A stretch of 33,984 nucleotides of DNA from Eubacteriales bacterium. Lineage in GTDB: Bacteria > Bacillota > Clostridia > Christensenellales > Aristaeellaceae. The stretch is taken from assembly GCA_029218505.1 (NCBI GenBank), contig JAQXRL010000095.1, positions 1 through 33,984 on the forward strand, written 5' to 3'. The notes beneath the pieces were generated by a model. It did no database searches, had not been told where the DNA came from, and saw only the letters and a list, made by a program, of their open reading frames with translations. Positions 15,518-23,367 of the stretch are shown piece after piece. The number at the start of each line of letters is the position of its first letter. The first letter of the stretch is position 1. Made by a program: the position numbers and the translations under genes.

Positions 15518-16687
15518 TTACTTCGCGATCTGGGTGGTGGTGAGGAAGGTGAAGGCATAGGCTTCGCCGTCCGCTACTTTGATGTACGCAATGTCTTTCT
15601 TGGCGTCGCCGTTTTCGTCAAACTCGATCAGGCCCGTGACGCCCTCCAGGGAAACGCCCGGCAGCGCCGCCGCAATGGACGCCGCGTCCACCGCGCCCGC
15701 CAGCTTGATGGCCTCCACGGCCGTCATGTACGCATCATAACCCAGCGCGGAAACCGCCGCCACGATGTCGTTGCCGCCGTTGTTGGTCATCTTGTCCGGA
15801 TTCGCGTTCAGCCATGCCTTGAAGCCGGAAACAAAGTCCGCCGCCAGGGTGCTGGCCTCGGTGTCGCTTTCATCGAAGAACGTGGAAAGATATACCTTCA
15901 ATTCCGTGCCCTTCACCGCGTCCAGAATTACGGAGGATTCCCAGGTATCGCCCGCGCAGAAGGGGATTTCCAGGTTCATGGAAGCCGCCTGGCCCAGAAT
16001 CAGGGACGCCGCCGTGGTGGAGCTGGGGCTGAAGATCACGTCCGCGCCCGCGTTCACCGCGTTGGCCAGATATGCGGAGAAATCAGAGTTGCCTTCCGGG
16101 AAGGTTTCCGCCACGATGGTGCCGCCCAGCTTTTCAAACGCCTTGGTGAAATAGTTCACCAGACCCGCCGAATAGTCGTCGCCCAGCTGATACAGCGTGT
16201 ACGCCGTCTTTGCTTCCAGCTTGCTGGCGGCAAAGTTGGCCATTACCTCGCCCTGGAAGGGATCCGTGAAGCAAATGCGCCAATACATGGCGTTGCCCAG
16301 CGTCACGCCCGGGTTCGTGCAGGAGCAGCCGATGGCCGGCACGCCCGCGTCCTCAAAGATCGGCGCGGCCGCCATTGCGGCGCCGGAGCCATAGGTGCCC
16401 AGCACCACGGCCACGTCCTGGCTCACCAGCGTCTGTGCCGCCGAGGGCGCCTTGTCCGCCGTCGTCTGGTTGTCTACTTCGTACAGTTCGATTTCATATG
16501 TAACGCCGCCCACTTCCACCGTGGGGCACAGTTCGTTTGCATAGCGAATGCCCAGGGTTTCCTGCTTTCCGCCGGCGCCGTTATCTCCGGATGCCGGTTC
16601 AAAGATTCCAATCTTGATGGTTTCCGCCATCGCGCTTGCAGACACGATGAGCATCAGGGCCAGACATAGCGCCAGGATTTTCTTCAT
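15518..16687 (-). CDS. livK: Branched-chain amino acid-type periplasmic binding protein (LivJ/LivK-like)
   Basis: A 389-residue type I binding protein (Peripla_BP_6) that delivers a ligand to LivHMGF. Seen: an N-terminal signal peptide (MKKI, hydrophobic core, SASAMA), then IKIGIFEPASGDNGAGGKQETLGIRYA, the usual opening of this fold, and GYDAYMTAVEAIKLAGAVDAASIAAAL near the end. As in the sugar-binding protein of this window, the signal peptide ends in a type I Ala-x-Ala site and lacks a lipobox Cys. The ligand may be Leu/Ile/Val, but the family also binds amides, urea and short organic acids. The GAGGAGGG site precedes the ATG; it is the first operon gene. Confidence 0.94.
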   Translation of the reverse strand: MKKILALCLALMLIVSASAMAETIKIGIFEPASGDNGAGGKQETLGIRYANELCPTVEVGGVTYEIELYEVDNQTTADKAPSAAQTLVSQDVAVVLGTYGSGAAMAAAPIFEDAGVPAIGCSCTNPGVTLGNAMYWRICFTDPFQGEVMANFAASKLEAKTAYTLYQLGDDYSAGLVNYFTKAFEKLGGTIVAETFPEGNSDFSAYLANAVNAGADVIFSPSSTTAASLILGQAASMNLEIPFCAGDTWESSVILDAVKGTELKVYLSTFFDESDTEASTLAADFVSGFKAWLNANPDKMTNNGGNDIVAAVSALGYDAYMTAVEAIKLAGAVDAASIAAALPGVSLEGVTGLIEFDENGDAKKDIAYIKVADGEAYAFTFLTTTQIAK

Positions 16688-16712
16688 AATGGAGTCCCTC
16701 CTCTAAGAATAT

Positions 16713-16747
16713 GCATGTATTATACATGCGCTGCCCAAAAAAAGCAA
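16713..16747 (-). promoter_or_regulatory. liv operon promoter with a palindrome over the -10
   Basis: On the minus strand TATAAT (16724-16719) with a weak TTGCTT (16747-16742) 17 bases upstream. The -10 lies in the centre of a perfect palindrome GCATGTAT-T-ATACATGC (16713-16729), a likely repressor or activator site. The leader is about 25 bases. Confidence 0.6.
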
Positions 16748-17041
16748 CCAGCCCCGAAATTATTTCCTCAAAATTTACAATTTCAAAATTGAATGTAAAT
16801 ACTTATACGGTCTTTTTTTGCATTCGTATTTTCCTCCGCCAACACCTGTCCGCGCATGCTGGAATTTTCCAGTTCCGGCAAAAACAGGCCGCGCATGCAT
16901 AAATATACATTATGAACGCATGCGGCGCAAAAAGTCATGATTTCATCAAAGCTTTCTACTATATTCGGCGGAAATGGAATGATATACTATGGAGGGGTTG
17001 TGTACATCACGCCTACAACCTGAGCAAACGGGAGGGACAAG
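16748..17041. other. Divergent control region with repeated GCATGC sites
   Basis: AT-rich part 16764-16800 carries ATTTACA...TGTAAAT arms around CAATTT-CA-AAATTG. Further on, CCGCGCATGC occurs twice (16850-16859 and 16889-16898) and a near-inverted copy GCATGCGG lies at 16918-16925. Ahead of the channel gene a TATACT at 16983-16988 could be a -10, but no fitting -35 is seen. A good GGAGGGACA ribosome site precedes the ATG at 17042. Confidence 0.45.
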
Positions 17042-18616
17042 ATGCAATTTGCGGAGATAATCAAAAACGCCTTTTCGGCGATGAACGGCATAACCAACGC
17101 GTTGGTATATCTGGCGATTTGCGCGCTGTTCGTTCTGGGCATCGTGAAATGCGTGGCGCCGGTGATCAGCACCAGGGGCATGCTCAGGCGGGCTGCCAGA
17201 TTGATCCGGCAGGGCAACAACGCCAAGCACAGTTGGCAGGAAGAGAAATTTCTGGGCAAAGGCGCGCTGTTTCCTCATTGGAGCGAATACTTAAACAACC
17301 TGTTTTTTGCGGACGGAGAATACCATAACGCCAGCAACGTGGAGGATTACATCAACGAAGAAACCGTCATTTACGGCCCGGGCCGGCAAGCCTTTGCGGA
17401 CGCGATTCCCGGGCTGCTGGTCTCGTTGGGATTTCTGGGCACGCTGATCGGTCTGGCCCAAGGCCTGTCCGGTTTCGACATGACGGATTCCTCCGCGGTG
17501 CAGGCTTCGATTGTCACGTTGATTCCCGGCATGCGCTATGCCTTCACCACATCCATCGTGGGCGTGGTTTGTTCCATTGCCTTCACGTTGATTTCCCGGT
17601 CCGTAAACGGTTCCACGCAGCACGCGTTGAAGTCGTTTTATGGCGCCATGAGCCGTTACGCCGGCGTTTTGAGCGTAGATCCCATGACGCAGATCGCCAT
17701 TTACCAACAGGAACAGACCGCCTTGATTCAAACCATGGCCAAGGATCTCAACGGCGCCTTTACCCAGCACATGGCGGAGGCCATGGCGCAAACGGTGGAG
17801 CCCATCCACCAGAGCTTGAAGAATTTCATCACCGTTTCCACCAAAGAACAGATGCGCCTGCTGGACGCGGTTGCCCAGCGCTTCGTGGACAGAACCGAGG
17901 AAATGTTCCAGGGAGAATTGCAGGGCCTTTCCGACGTTTTGAGCCAAACCAGCCGCCGCCAAAGCGAAGCCTTCCAGGCCGTGGACGAATCCATGCGCAA
18001 AGCGCGGCAGGTTTTGGAGTCCGTGGAGAAAATCGGCGCCTCCGCGGAGGAACTTTCCGACACGTTCAACGCCTATATAAAGAGCCTTTCCGCCAACCAG
18101 AGTCAGGTTGACGACGCATACGTGCGGATCTCCGGCAATGTGGAGCGCATGGATTTGATTTCCCGGCAGCAAACCAGTTATCTGAAAGCCGTTTCCTCCA
18201 TGCAGGCGGGCATTGCCAAGTCCATGGACGACATGCGCCAAAACCTGGCGGAATACACGCAAGCCGTATCCAACCAGCAGGCGTCCGCCAGCGAAACCCT
18301 TTCAAAGACCGCGGCAGATTTGCGGCAGGCCGGCAGCGAAATTGCCCATATGCACGCAAAGACCGCCGAATCCATGGATCGGGAGCTGAAGGATACCCTG
18401 GATGCCTTCGCCGAATACGCCACCCAATTCAACAAGCGGGTGGATTATCTGGCCAGTTCCATCGCCAATTCCCTGTCCCAGTTGCCGCGGGCCGTGGATG
18501 ATACCTCCGCGCAGCTGCTGGATCAGGTGGATCGCCTGGGCGCAACGTTGCGGGACGCGCAGCGCGCGCTGGACGACGCCGTGGACAGAATGTATAATCC
18601 TCGCGCAAACGTATAA
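17042..18616 (+). CDS. ZorA-like MotA/TolQ/ExbB-family channel protein with long coiled-coil tail
   Basis: A 524-residue proton-channel-family protein, expected to form the pentameric stator of an ion-driven rotary motor with the next gene product. Seen: transmembrane segments at about 19-39, 121-143 (AIPGLLVSLGFLGTLIGLAQ) and 165-187 (YAFTTSIVGVVCSIAFTLIS), which carry the small-residue and Thr pattern of the MotA/ExbB pore. From about 200 to 520 follows a Gln/Ala/Asp-rich, heptad-like region that should project into the cytoplasm. MotA lacks such a tail; it is the hallmark of ZorA of Zorya defence systems. It starts an operon of three closely spaced genes (39 and 20 base gaps). No known Zorya effector is nearby, so the function is open. 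Confidence 0.85.
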   Translation: MQFAEIIKNAFSAMNGITNALVYLAICALFVLGIVKCVAPVISTRGMLRRAARLIRQGNNAKHSWQEEKFLGKGALFPHWSEYLNNLFFADGEYHNASNVEDYINEETVIYGPGRQAFADAIPGLLVSLGFLGTLIGLAQGLSGFDMTDSSAVQASIVTLIPGMRYAFTTSIVGVVCSIAFTLISRSVNGSTQHALKSFYGAMSRYAGVLSVDPMTQIAIYQQEQTALIQTMAKDLNGAFTQHMAEAMAQTVEPIHQSLKNFITVSTKEQMRLLDAVAQRFVDRTEEMFQGELQGLSDVLSQTSRRQSEAFQAVDESMRKARQVLESVEKIGASAEELSDTFNAYIKSLSANQSQVDDAYVRISGNVERMDLISRQQTSYLKAVSSMQAGIAKSMDDMRQNLAEYTQAVSNQQASASETLSKTAADLRQAGSEIAHMHAKTAESMDRELKDTLDAFAEYATQFNKRVDYLASSIANSLSQLPRAVDDTSAQLLDQVDRLGATLRDAQRALDDAVDRMYNPRANV

Positions 18617-18655
18617 TTTTACGTTCATTCTTCGTGAAAGAAAGCAGGTGAACAT

Positions 18656-19678
18656 TTGCGAAGCATGCGGAAAATTTCCCGACAGGGGTATCGGCCTTCC
18701 GGCGGAGAAAACAGCTTCTGGCTTAGCTTTTCCGACTTGATGAGCGCCCTGCTCCTGATCTTTATTCTGATCATGTTCTACATCATGTATCAGTATTTTG
18801 ATATGTATGAAATCTCCATGGCCGAAATTGCCCGGCAGCAGTTTGATCTGGATCAAGCCAATTCGGAACTGGCCAGCCAGCAGGAAAAGCTGACCCAGTC
18901 CGAACAGCAAATGATCGCCCAGCAGATTCGCCTGGACGCCGCCCAGAAGGATTTGGAGGATGCGGAAGCGATTTTGTCTTCCCAACAGGAAGAATTGAGC
19001 AAAGCGCAGTCCATGCTGACGGAAAAGGAAAATGAAATTGCCGCGCAACAGGAAGCGCTGGACGCGTTGAGCATCCAGTTGGGGCAGCAGCAAACCCAAA
19101 TTGCGGACCAGCAGCAGCAATTGGACAACCAACAGCAGCAAATTGAAGCCCTGGTAGGCGTGCGCACGAAAATCATTTCGGCGCTGTCTCAAGCGCTGCG
19201 CAGCGCCAACATCAACGCCATCGTGGACGGAGACACCGGCGCCATCACGCTGGAAAGCGACGTGTTGTTTTCCACAGGACAATCCACGCTGTCCGCGGAA
19301 GGCAAGCAGAAAATCGACGAATTTCTTCCCGTGTATCTGAACGTGCTGTTCTCTCCGGAATATTCCAGCTATATTTCCGAAATCATCATTGAAGGACACA
19401 CGGACACGACGGGCAGCTATCTGATGAATTTGAAACTGTCCCAGGACCGGGCGCTGGCGGTGGCCAGTTATGTGCTTTCGGACACATATGCCGGCATTAC
19501 CGCCGACCAGAAAACCCGGCTTCGGCAAATTTCCACCGCCAACGGCCGATCCTTTAGCGACGTTATTACGGTGGACGGCCAGGAAGATCGGGAAGCTTCC
19601 CGGCGCGTGGTGTTCAAATTCCGCCTGACCGACGAGCAGATGATTCAGCAGATGCAGCAAATTTTGGAAGCAAATTAA
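18656..19678 (+). CDS. ZorB/MotB-like protein with coiled coil and OmpA-type peptidoglycan-binding domain
   Basis: A 340-residue single-pass protein. After a short cytoplasmic stretch, FWLSFSDLMSALLLIFILIM (21-40) forms the membrane helix with Asp27 in the position of the proton-carrying Asp32 of MotB. Residues about 52-168 are a Gln-rich coiled coil (many QQ and QQQ runs). Residues about 190-325 are an OmpA_C/MotB domain: DVLFSTGQSTLSAEGKQKID, IIIEGHTDTTG with the diaminopimelate-contacting Asp, LSQDRA, and REASRRVVFKF. The start is a TTG at 18656 with AGGTG 5 bases upstream; the ATG at 18665 is too far from it. The long coiled coil is unusual for ZorB and would let the anchor reach across a thick wall or wide periplasm. 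Confidence 0.87.
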   Translation: MRSMRKISRQGYRPSGGENSFWLSFSDLMSALLLIFILIMFYIMYQYFDMYEISMAEIARQQFDLDQANSELASQQEKLTQSEQQMIAQQIRLDAAQKDLEDAEAILSSQQEELSKAQSMLTEKENEIAAQQEALDALSIQLGQQQTQIADQQQQLDNQQQQIEALVGVRTKIISALSQALRSANINAIVDGDTGAITLESDVLFSTGQSTLSAEGKQKIDEFLPVYLNVLFSPEYSSYISEIIIEGHTDTTGSYLMNLKLSQDRALAVASYVLSDTYAGITADQKTRLRQISTANGRSFSDVITVDGQEDREASRRVVFKFRLTDEQMIQQMQQILEAN

Positions 19679-19698
19679 CATCAGGAAAAGGAGATATC

Positions 19699-20235
19699 AT
19701 GCTCTACCTTCGCAGATTTGTCTGGTTTGTGGCCAAATGGCTTCTGGGCGTCACCATTGCCCTGGGCGTTTTGGTTTGCGCATTTTATATGTGCCTGAAC
19801 ACCGCGAACATCTATATCGTCTTGAACGACGGGCTGGAAAAACGCGTGGACGTCATTCTCACCCAGGATGACGCACAGGAATTGAACAATTACTTTCACC
19901 ACGACTTTCTGAACGCCGATCCCGCGCTGGCAGGCGCCTTCAACGGTTCTTCCGTATATTCGGATTATGTCATCAGCGACTTCGAATACAAGCTCACCAT
20001 CGAACGGCTTTGGGCGTGGCCATGGGATGAATACGCCACCTGTTCCGTGGTGGAACGCGTGCCCCGCATTGAAGGCAAGGTTCGTTCTTCCCGGAAAAAC
20101 GAAGTCTCCGCGGAAATTCCCACCTGGCAGGGCGGCCGGTATGATTTGACGTTGGTGCGTTCCGGCGGAAAATGGAAGATCATCGGCATGCAGCAAACGG
20201 CCATCCTGATGGAGGCCGAAACCGAAGCCGAATAA
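19699..20235 (+). CDS. Small single-pass membrane protein of unknown function, third gene of the motor operon
   Basis: 178 residues. One transmembrane segment at about 13-35 with basic residues before it (YLRR), so the rest should lie outside the membrane. The outer part is rich in acidic and aromatic residues (ERLWAWPWDEY), and its end, YDLTLVRSGGKWKIIGMQ, resembles the last strands of NTF2/SnoaL-like domains; this resemblance is by eye only. The AAAAGGAG site and the 20-base gap after the ZorB-like gene indicate co-transcription. It does not resemble ZorC, ZorD or ZorE. I do not know its function; it could modulate the channel or sense a wall signal. Confidence 0.75.
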   Translation: MLYLRRFVWFVAKWLLGVTIALGVLVCAFYMCLNTANIYIVLNDGLEKRVDVILTQDDAQELNNYFHHDFLNADPALAGAFNGSSVYSDYVISDFEYKLTIERLWAWPWDEYATCSVVERVPRIEGKVRSSRKNEVSAEIPTWQGGRYDLTLVRSGGKWKIIGMQQTAILMEAETEAE

Positions 20236-20322
20236 ACCCATTCCCCGGATGGCGCCCAGTCGGATTTGGCGGCAGGTTCGTCAAGTCCGATCTTTTTCCG
20301 GAAAAACAAAGGAGGAATTCCC

Positions 20323-21411
20323 ATGGCGCGAATCGTTGTGGGCATGTCCGGCGGAGTGGACAGCTCCGTGGCGGCGCTGCTTGCCCATCGGCAGGGACAC
20401 GACGTCATTGGCGTATTCATGAACAATTGGGAAGAAAAGGATGATCGCGGCGTTTGCACTTCCCAGCGGGACTGGGATGACGTGCGGCGGGTATGCGACG
20501 TCATCGGAATTCCCTATTATTCCGTAAACTTCGCCAAGGAATATCGGGAACGCGTATTCGCCCACTTTTTGGAAGAATACCGGCGGGGACGCACGCCCAA
20601 CCCGGACGTATTATGCAACCGGGAGATCAAATTCAACGTCTTTTTGGATTTTGCCCAATCCCTAGGCGCAGAAAAGCTGGCCACCGGGCATTTCGCGCGC
20701 CTGGGCCGGCAGGGAGACGAATATCAATTGCTGCGCGCGCCGGACGAAAACAAGGATCAGACGTATTTTCTGTACATGCTGGGGCAACGCGCCCTGTCCA
20801 ACGCCATGTTCCCGGTGGGCGGCATGCACAAGGCAGAGATCCGAAACGTCGCCCACGAGGCAGGCATTCCCGTGTTCGACAAAAAGGATTCCACGGGGGT
20901 TTGCTTCATCGGCGAACGCAATTTTCGGGAATTTTTGTCCCATTATCTGCCCGCCACGCCGGGAAAGATGGTCGACACCCATGGCAACGCGGTGGGGGAG
21001 CACATGGGCCTGATGTACTATACCCTGGGGCAGCGCCGCGGACTGGGCATCGGCGGCAGCGGCGACGGCCGGCGCTGGTTCGTGGTGGAAAAAAACCTGC
21101 GGGACAACGTGCTGGTGGTGGATCAAGGCGAAGATTCGCCGCTGCTGTATTGCCGCCAGGCTCTGTGTTCCCAGGCGACCTGGATCGCCGGACATCCGCC
21201 CGTGGAAGAGGGCGTTCCCATGCCCTGCAAGGCGCGAATGCGCCATCGCCAGCCCTTGCAGGACGCTGTTGCCACCATCCTGGGCGATCAGGTGCAAATT
21301 TTCTTTCCCACGCCACAGCGCGCCGTTACGCCAGGGCAATCCGCCGTGCTGTACGCGGACGACGTTTGCCTGGGCGGCGCTATCGTGGATGAAACCCGAA
21401 GGGAGATTTGA
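20323..21411 (+). CDS. mnmA: tRNA-uridine 2-sulfurtransferase MnmA
   Basis: A 362-residue enzyme that thiolates U34 of tRNA-Lys, -Glu and -Gln using ATP and persulfide sulfur. Seen: the PP-loop GMSGGVDSS at 7-15, Cys98 in TPNPDVLCNREIKF (catalytic), Cys194 in DSTGVCFIGERNFREFL (persulfide-carrying), GHFAR, KDQTYFLYML and YTLGQRRGLGIGG. The ATG at 20323 has a strong AAAGGAGG site 7 bases upstream; 87 bases separate it from the preceding membrane-protein gene, and no separate promoter is obvious, so it may share that transcript. A terminator overlaps its last codons. Confidence 0.97.
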   Translation: MARIVVGMSGGVDSSVAALLAHRQGHDVIGVFMNNWEEKDDRGVCTSQRDWDDVRRVCDVIGIPYYSVNFAKEYRERVFAHFLEEYRRGRTPNPDVLCNREIKFNVFLDFAQSLGAEKLATGHFARLGRQGDEYQLLRAPDENKDQTYFLYMLGQRALSNAMFPVGGMHKAEIRNVAHEAGIPVFDKKDSTGVCFIGERNFREFLSHYLPATPGKMVDTHGNAVGEHMGLMYYTLGQRRGLGIGGSGDGRRWFVVEKNLRDNVLVVDQGEDSPLLYCRQALCSQATWIAGHPPVEEGVPMPCKARMRHRQPLQDAVATILGDQVQIFFPTPQRAVTPGQSAVLYADDVCLGGAIVDETRREI

Positions 21412-21434
21412 TTCCCCCTCCGGGTTTGTTTTTT
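21392..21434 (+). terminator. Terminator overlapping the end of mnmA
   Basis: AAACCCG (21392-21398) pairs with CGGGTTT (21421-21427), with an inner AGGG/CCCT extension, then GTTTTTT. The left arm lies inside the last codons of mnmA. Confidence 0.75.
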
Positions 21435-21478
21435 CCGATTTTTTTTGCGATATATCCACGATAATTCCAGAAAACCAG

Positions 21479-21508
21479 TTGTGTATTCCAGGAAATCTAT
21501 GGTATAAT
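21479..21508 (+). promoter_or_regulatory. Extended -10 promoter of the coiled-coil protein gene
   Basis: TGGTATAAT (21500-21508) is a perfect extended -10; TTGTGT (21479-21484) lies 18 bases upstream as a weak -35. With the terminator before it, the downstream gene is transcribed independently of mnmA. Confidence 0.7.
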
Positions 21509-21560
21509 TGCGATTAGATATACATATTCAAAAATGAATCCATGTTGGGAGGCTGTTCTT

Positions 21561-23150
21561 ATGGATCGGAAAACCAGAACCTGGCTGATTGTGCTGGTAG
21601 CGCTTTTGATTGCGGCAATCACAGGCGGCGTGGTCTTCAAAAGCCAGCTCTCTGCCGCAGAGGCAAAGCTGGCCTCCGCGCAGGCTCTGGAACAGGAAAG
21701 CGCCCAGGCTGTTGAAGCGTTGCGGGCGGAAATGGACGAGAAACAGCAGGCATTGGACGAGCAAACCGTTTCCAATGCCGCATTGAGCGAACAAATTGCT
21801 CAATTGCAGGCCGAAGCAGAAAGCCTGCAATCCCAGATCGACAAAAAGCAGCAGGAATTAGAAGCGCAGATTGATTCCAATGCGGCCGAAAGCGAAGCCT
21901 CACAGGCGCAGTTCGCCGCCGCACAAGAGGAAATCGCGATGCTGAAAGCCCAGGCGGAACAATCTCAAACGCAAATTGACGAACTGACGGACAAGTTGGC
22001 GCTGCAGGACGCTTACGCGCAAGCGCTGGAAGCGCAGTTGGCGCAGGAATCCGCCGCTTCCGAAACGTTGCGCCAGGACTTGGCCCAAAGCCAAGCCGAC
22101 GTCGCCAGCCTCACCGCTTCCTTGCAGGAATTGGAGCCCGTTACCGAGGAAAACAAGGCGCTGATCGCATCGCTGGAATCGGAACTTCAGCAGGCATACG
22201 CCTCTCTGGCAACCCTGGAAGCGCAAATCGTACAGCCTACGCCTGACGCCACGCCTGCGCAGACCGCCGCCATTTCCAAAACATGGGCCCGCGGCGCGCG
22301 GCAGCTGATCTCCATTCAGGAGCGCATGGCAGCCCTGCTTCACAGCGACGACGAGGAACTCAGCGACGCAAGCAAGCTGGAGGGCCTGGCGCAGCTGCTG
22401 ACGGAGCTAAAAGCCTGCGTCGCCGCCCTTACCGCCGACCAGGAGACTGCGCCCGCGCCGGACGACGCCGCGCTGGAAGCACAGCTTTCCGCCGCCAATG
22501 ACGTTATTGCCAATTTGCAGCAGCAAATTCAGGCAGGCGACGCCACCATCCGTTCCTTGGAAGAACAAATTGCCCAGAACGCCCAGGAACAGGAAACCCT
22601 GAAGCAGGAAATTGCGTTGGCGCAACAGGAACAGGCCAAGACCGCGGAACAAGAGGCCGCCATCGCGGACATGAACAAGGAATTGTCCGCGCTGAACGAT
22701 ACGGTATCGCTTTTGCAGAACAGCCTGGATGCGGAAAAAGACACCGTGGCCCAGCTGCAGACCCAATTGGAGGCGGCTCTGGCGCAATATGAGCGCGTTC
22801 TGGCCGAATTGCGCGCCTATCGCATTTCCCGCGAATTGGCCGCCGGCGAAGCATACACCTCCACGGAAACCGTCAACGCCATTACCATTGCCAAGGACGG
22901 CGTTACAGGCATTTGGAAGTTCACCAACATGGCCATCAGCGGTCACGACGTGGTGTTGGAAATCATCATGGACGATCAGGTGCTTTACACATCCCAGCCC
23001 ATCGCTCCAGGCGAATCCATCGACACCATCGTGCTGAACGCGCCGCTGGCCACCGGAACTTACGATGCCATGGTATTCACCAAGACATATGCCGCGGATG
23101 GCTCCTACCAGAGCGGCACTCGCACCCCCATTACCCTGATTGTGGAATAA
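21561..23150 (+). CDS. Membrane-anchored extracytoplasmic coiled-coil protein with C-terminal beta domain
   Basis: 529 residues. A single N-terminal membrane segment (about 7-27, WLIVLVALLIAAITGGVVF, after MDRKTR) is followed by about 390 residues of Ala/Gln/Glu heptad-like sequence (for example QSQTQIDELTDKLALQDAY), interrupted by a Pro/Thr-rich hinge (IVQPTPDATPAQT) near 235-247. The last 100 residues or so (ITIAKDGVTGIWKFTNMAI, YTSQPIAPGESI, LATGTYDAMVFTK) look like an Ig- or FN3-like beta-sandwich. No enzyme motif is seen. The start at 21561 has GGGAGG 9 bases upstream. It may be a wall-spanning stalk or adhesin; a link to the neighbouring motor operon is only positional. Monocistronic. 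Confidence 0.85.
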   Translation: MDRKTRTWLIVLVALLIAAITGGVVFKSQLSAAEAKLASAQALEQESAQAVEALRAEMDEKQQALDEQTVSNAALSEQIAQLQAEAESLQSQIDKKQQELEAQIDSNAAESEASQAQFAAAQEEIAMLKAQAEQSQTQIDELTDKLALQDAYAQALEAQLAQESAASETLRQDLAQSQADVASLTASLQELEPVTEENKALIASLESELQQAYASLATLEAQIVQPTPDATPAQTAAISKTWARGARQLISIQERMAALLHSDDEELSDASKLEGLAQLLTELKACVAALTADQETAPAPDDAALEAQLSAANDVIANLQQQIQAGDATIRSLEEQIAQNAQEQETLKQEIALAQQEQAKTAEQEAAIADMNKELSALNDTVSLLQNSLDAEKDTVAQLQTQLEAALAQYERVLAELRAYRISRELAAGEAYTSTETVNAITIAKDGVTGIWKFTNMAISGHDVVLEIIMDDQVLYTSQPIAPGESIDTIVLNAPLATGTYDAMVFTKTYAADGSYQSGTRTPITLIVE

Positions 23151-23157
23151 TCTTCTC

Positions 23158-23189
23158 GGAGCCGCCCTGTTCTGGGGCGGCTCCTTTTT
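23158..23189 (+). terminator. Terminator after the coiled-coil protein gene
   Basis: Perfect 10-bp stem GGAGCCGCCC / GGGCGGCTCC with a 7-base loop, followed by TTTTT, 7 bases after the stop codon. Confidence 0.9.
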
Positions 23190-23247
23190 GGCACTTGTTC
23201 TGCCATATTTCTAAATCATTTTCGATATCGTCGTTTTCTTTCGCGCC

Positions 23248-23261
23248 GAATTGCGCAATTC
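23248..23261. promoter_or_regulatory. Palindrome upstream of the dehydrogenase promoter
   Basis: GAATTGCGCAATTC is a perfect 14-base palindrome ending 13 bases before the -35 of the next promoter. It is a candidate operator, possibly for the ROK regulator encoded in the same transcript. Confidence 0.4.
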
Positions 23262-23274
23262 ATCCATATATTTC

Positions 23275-23303
23275 TTGAATTCGCATCAAAATCATGCTAT
23301 AAT
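23275..23303 (+). promoter_or_regulatory. Promoter of the SDR/ROK genes
   Basis: TTGAAT (23275-23280), 17-base spacer, TATAAT (23298-23303) with TG one base upstream of the -10. Leader about 58 bases. Confidence 0.75.
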
Positions 23304-23367
23304 TTCTCGCAGAGGGAAATACTTTCCAAAATATCTTTCAGAATCAAGCATTACAGGAGGAATATTC

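Noticed and set aside
13833-15560. Plus-strand open frame of 575 codons, rich in His, Gln and Arg
   Set aside because: Antisense to livM and livH; the composition is that of mirrored membrane-protein codons.
17042-19678. Flagellar stator MotA/MotB
   Set aside because: No flagellar or chemotaxis gene is present, the channel protein has a long tail absent from MotA, and the anchor has an added coiled coil.
18302-19681. Minus-strand open frame of 459 codons
   Set aside because: Antisense to the ZorB-like gene, whose domains are clear on the plus strand.
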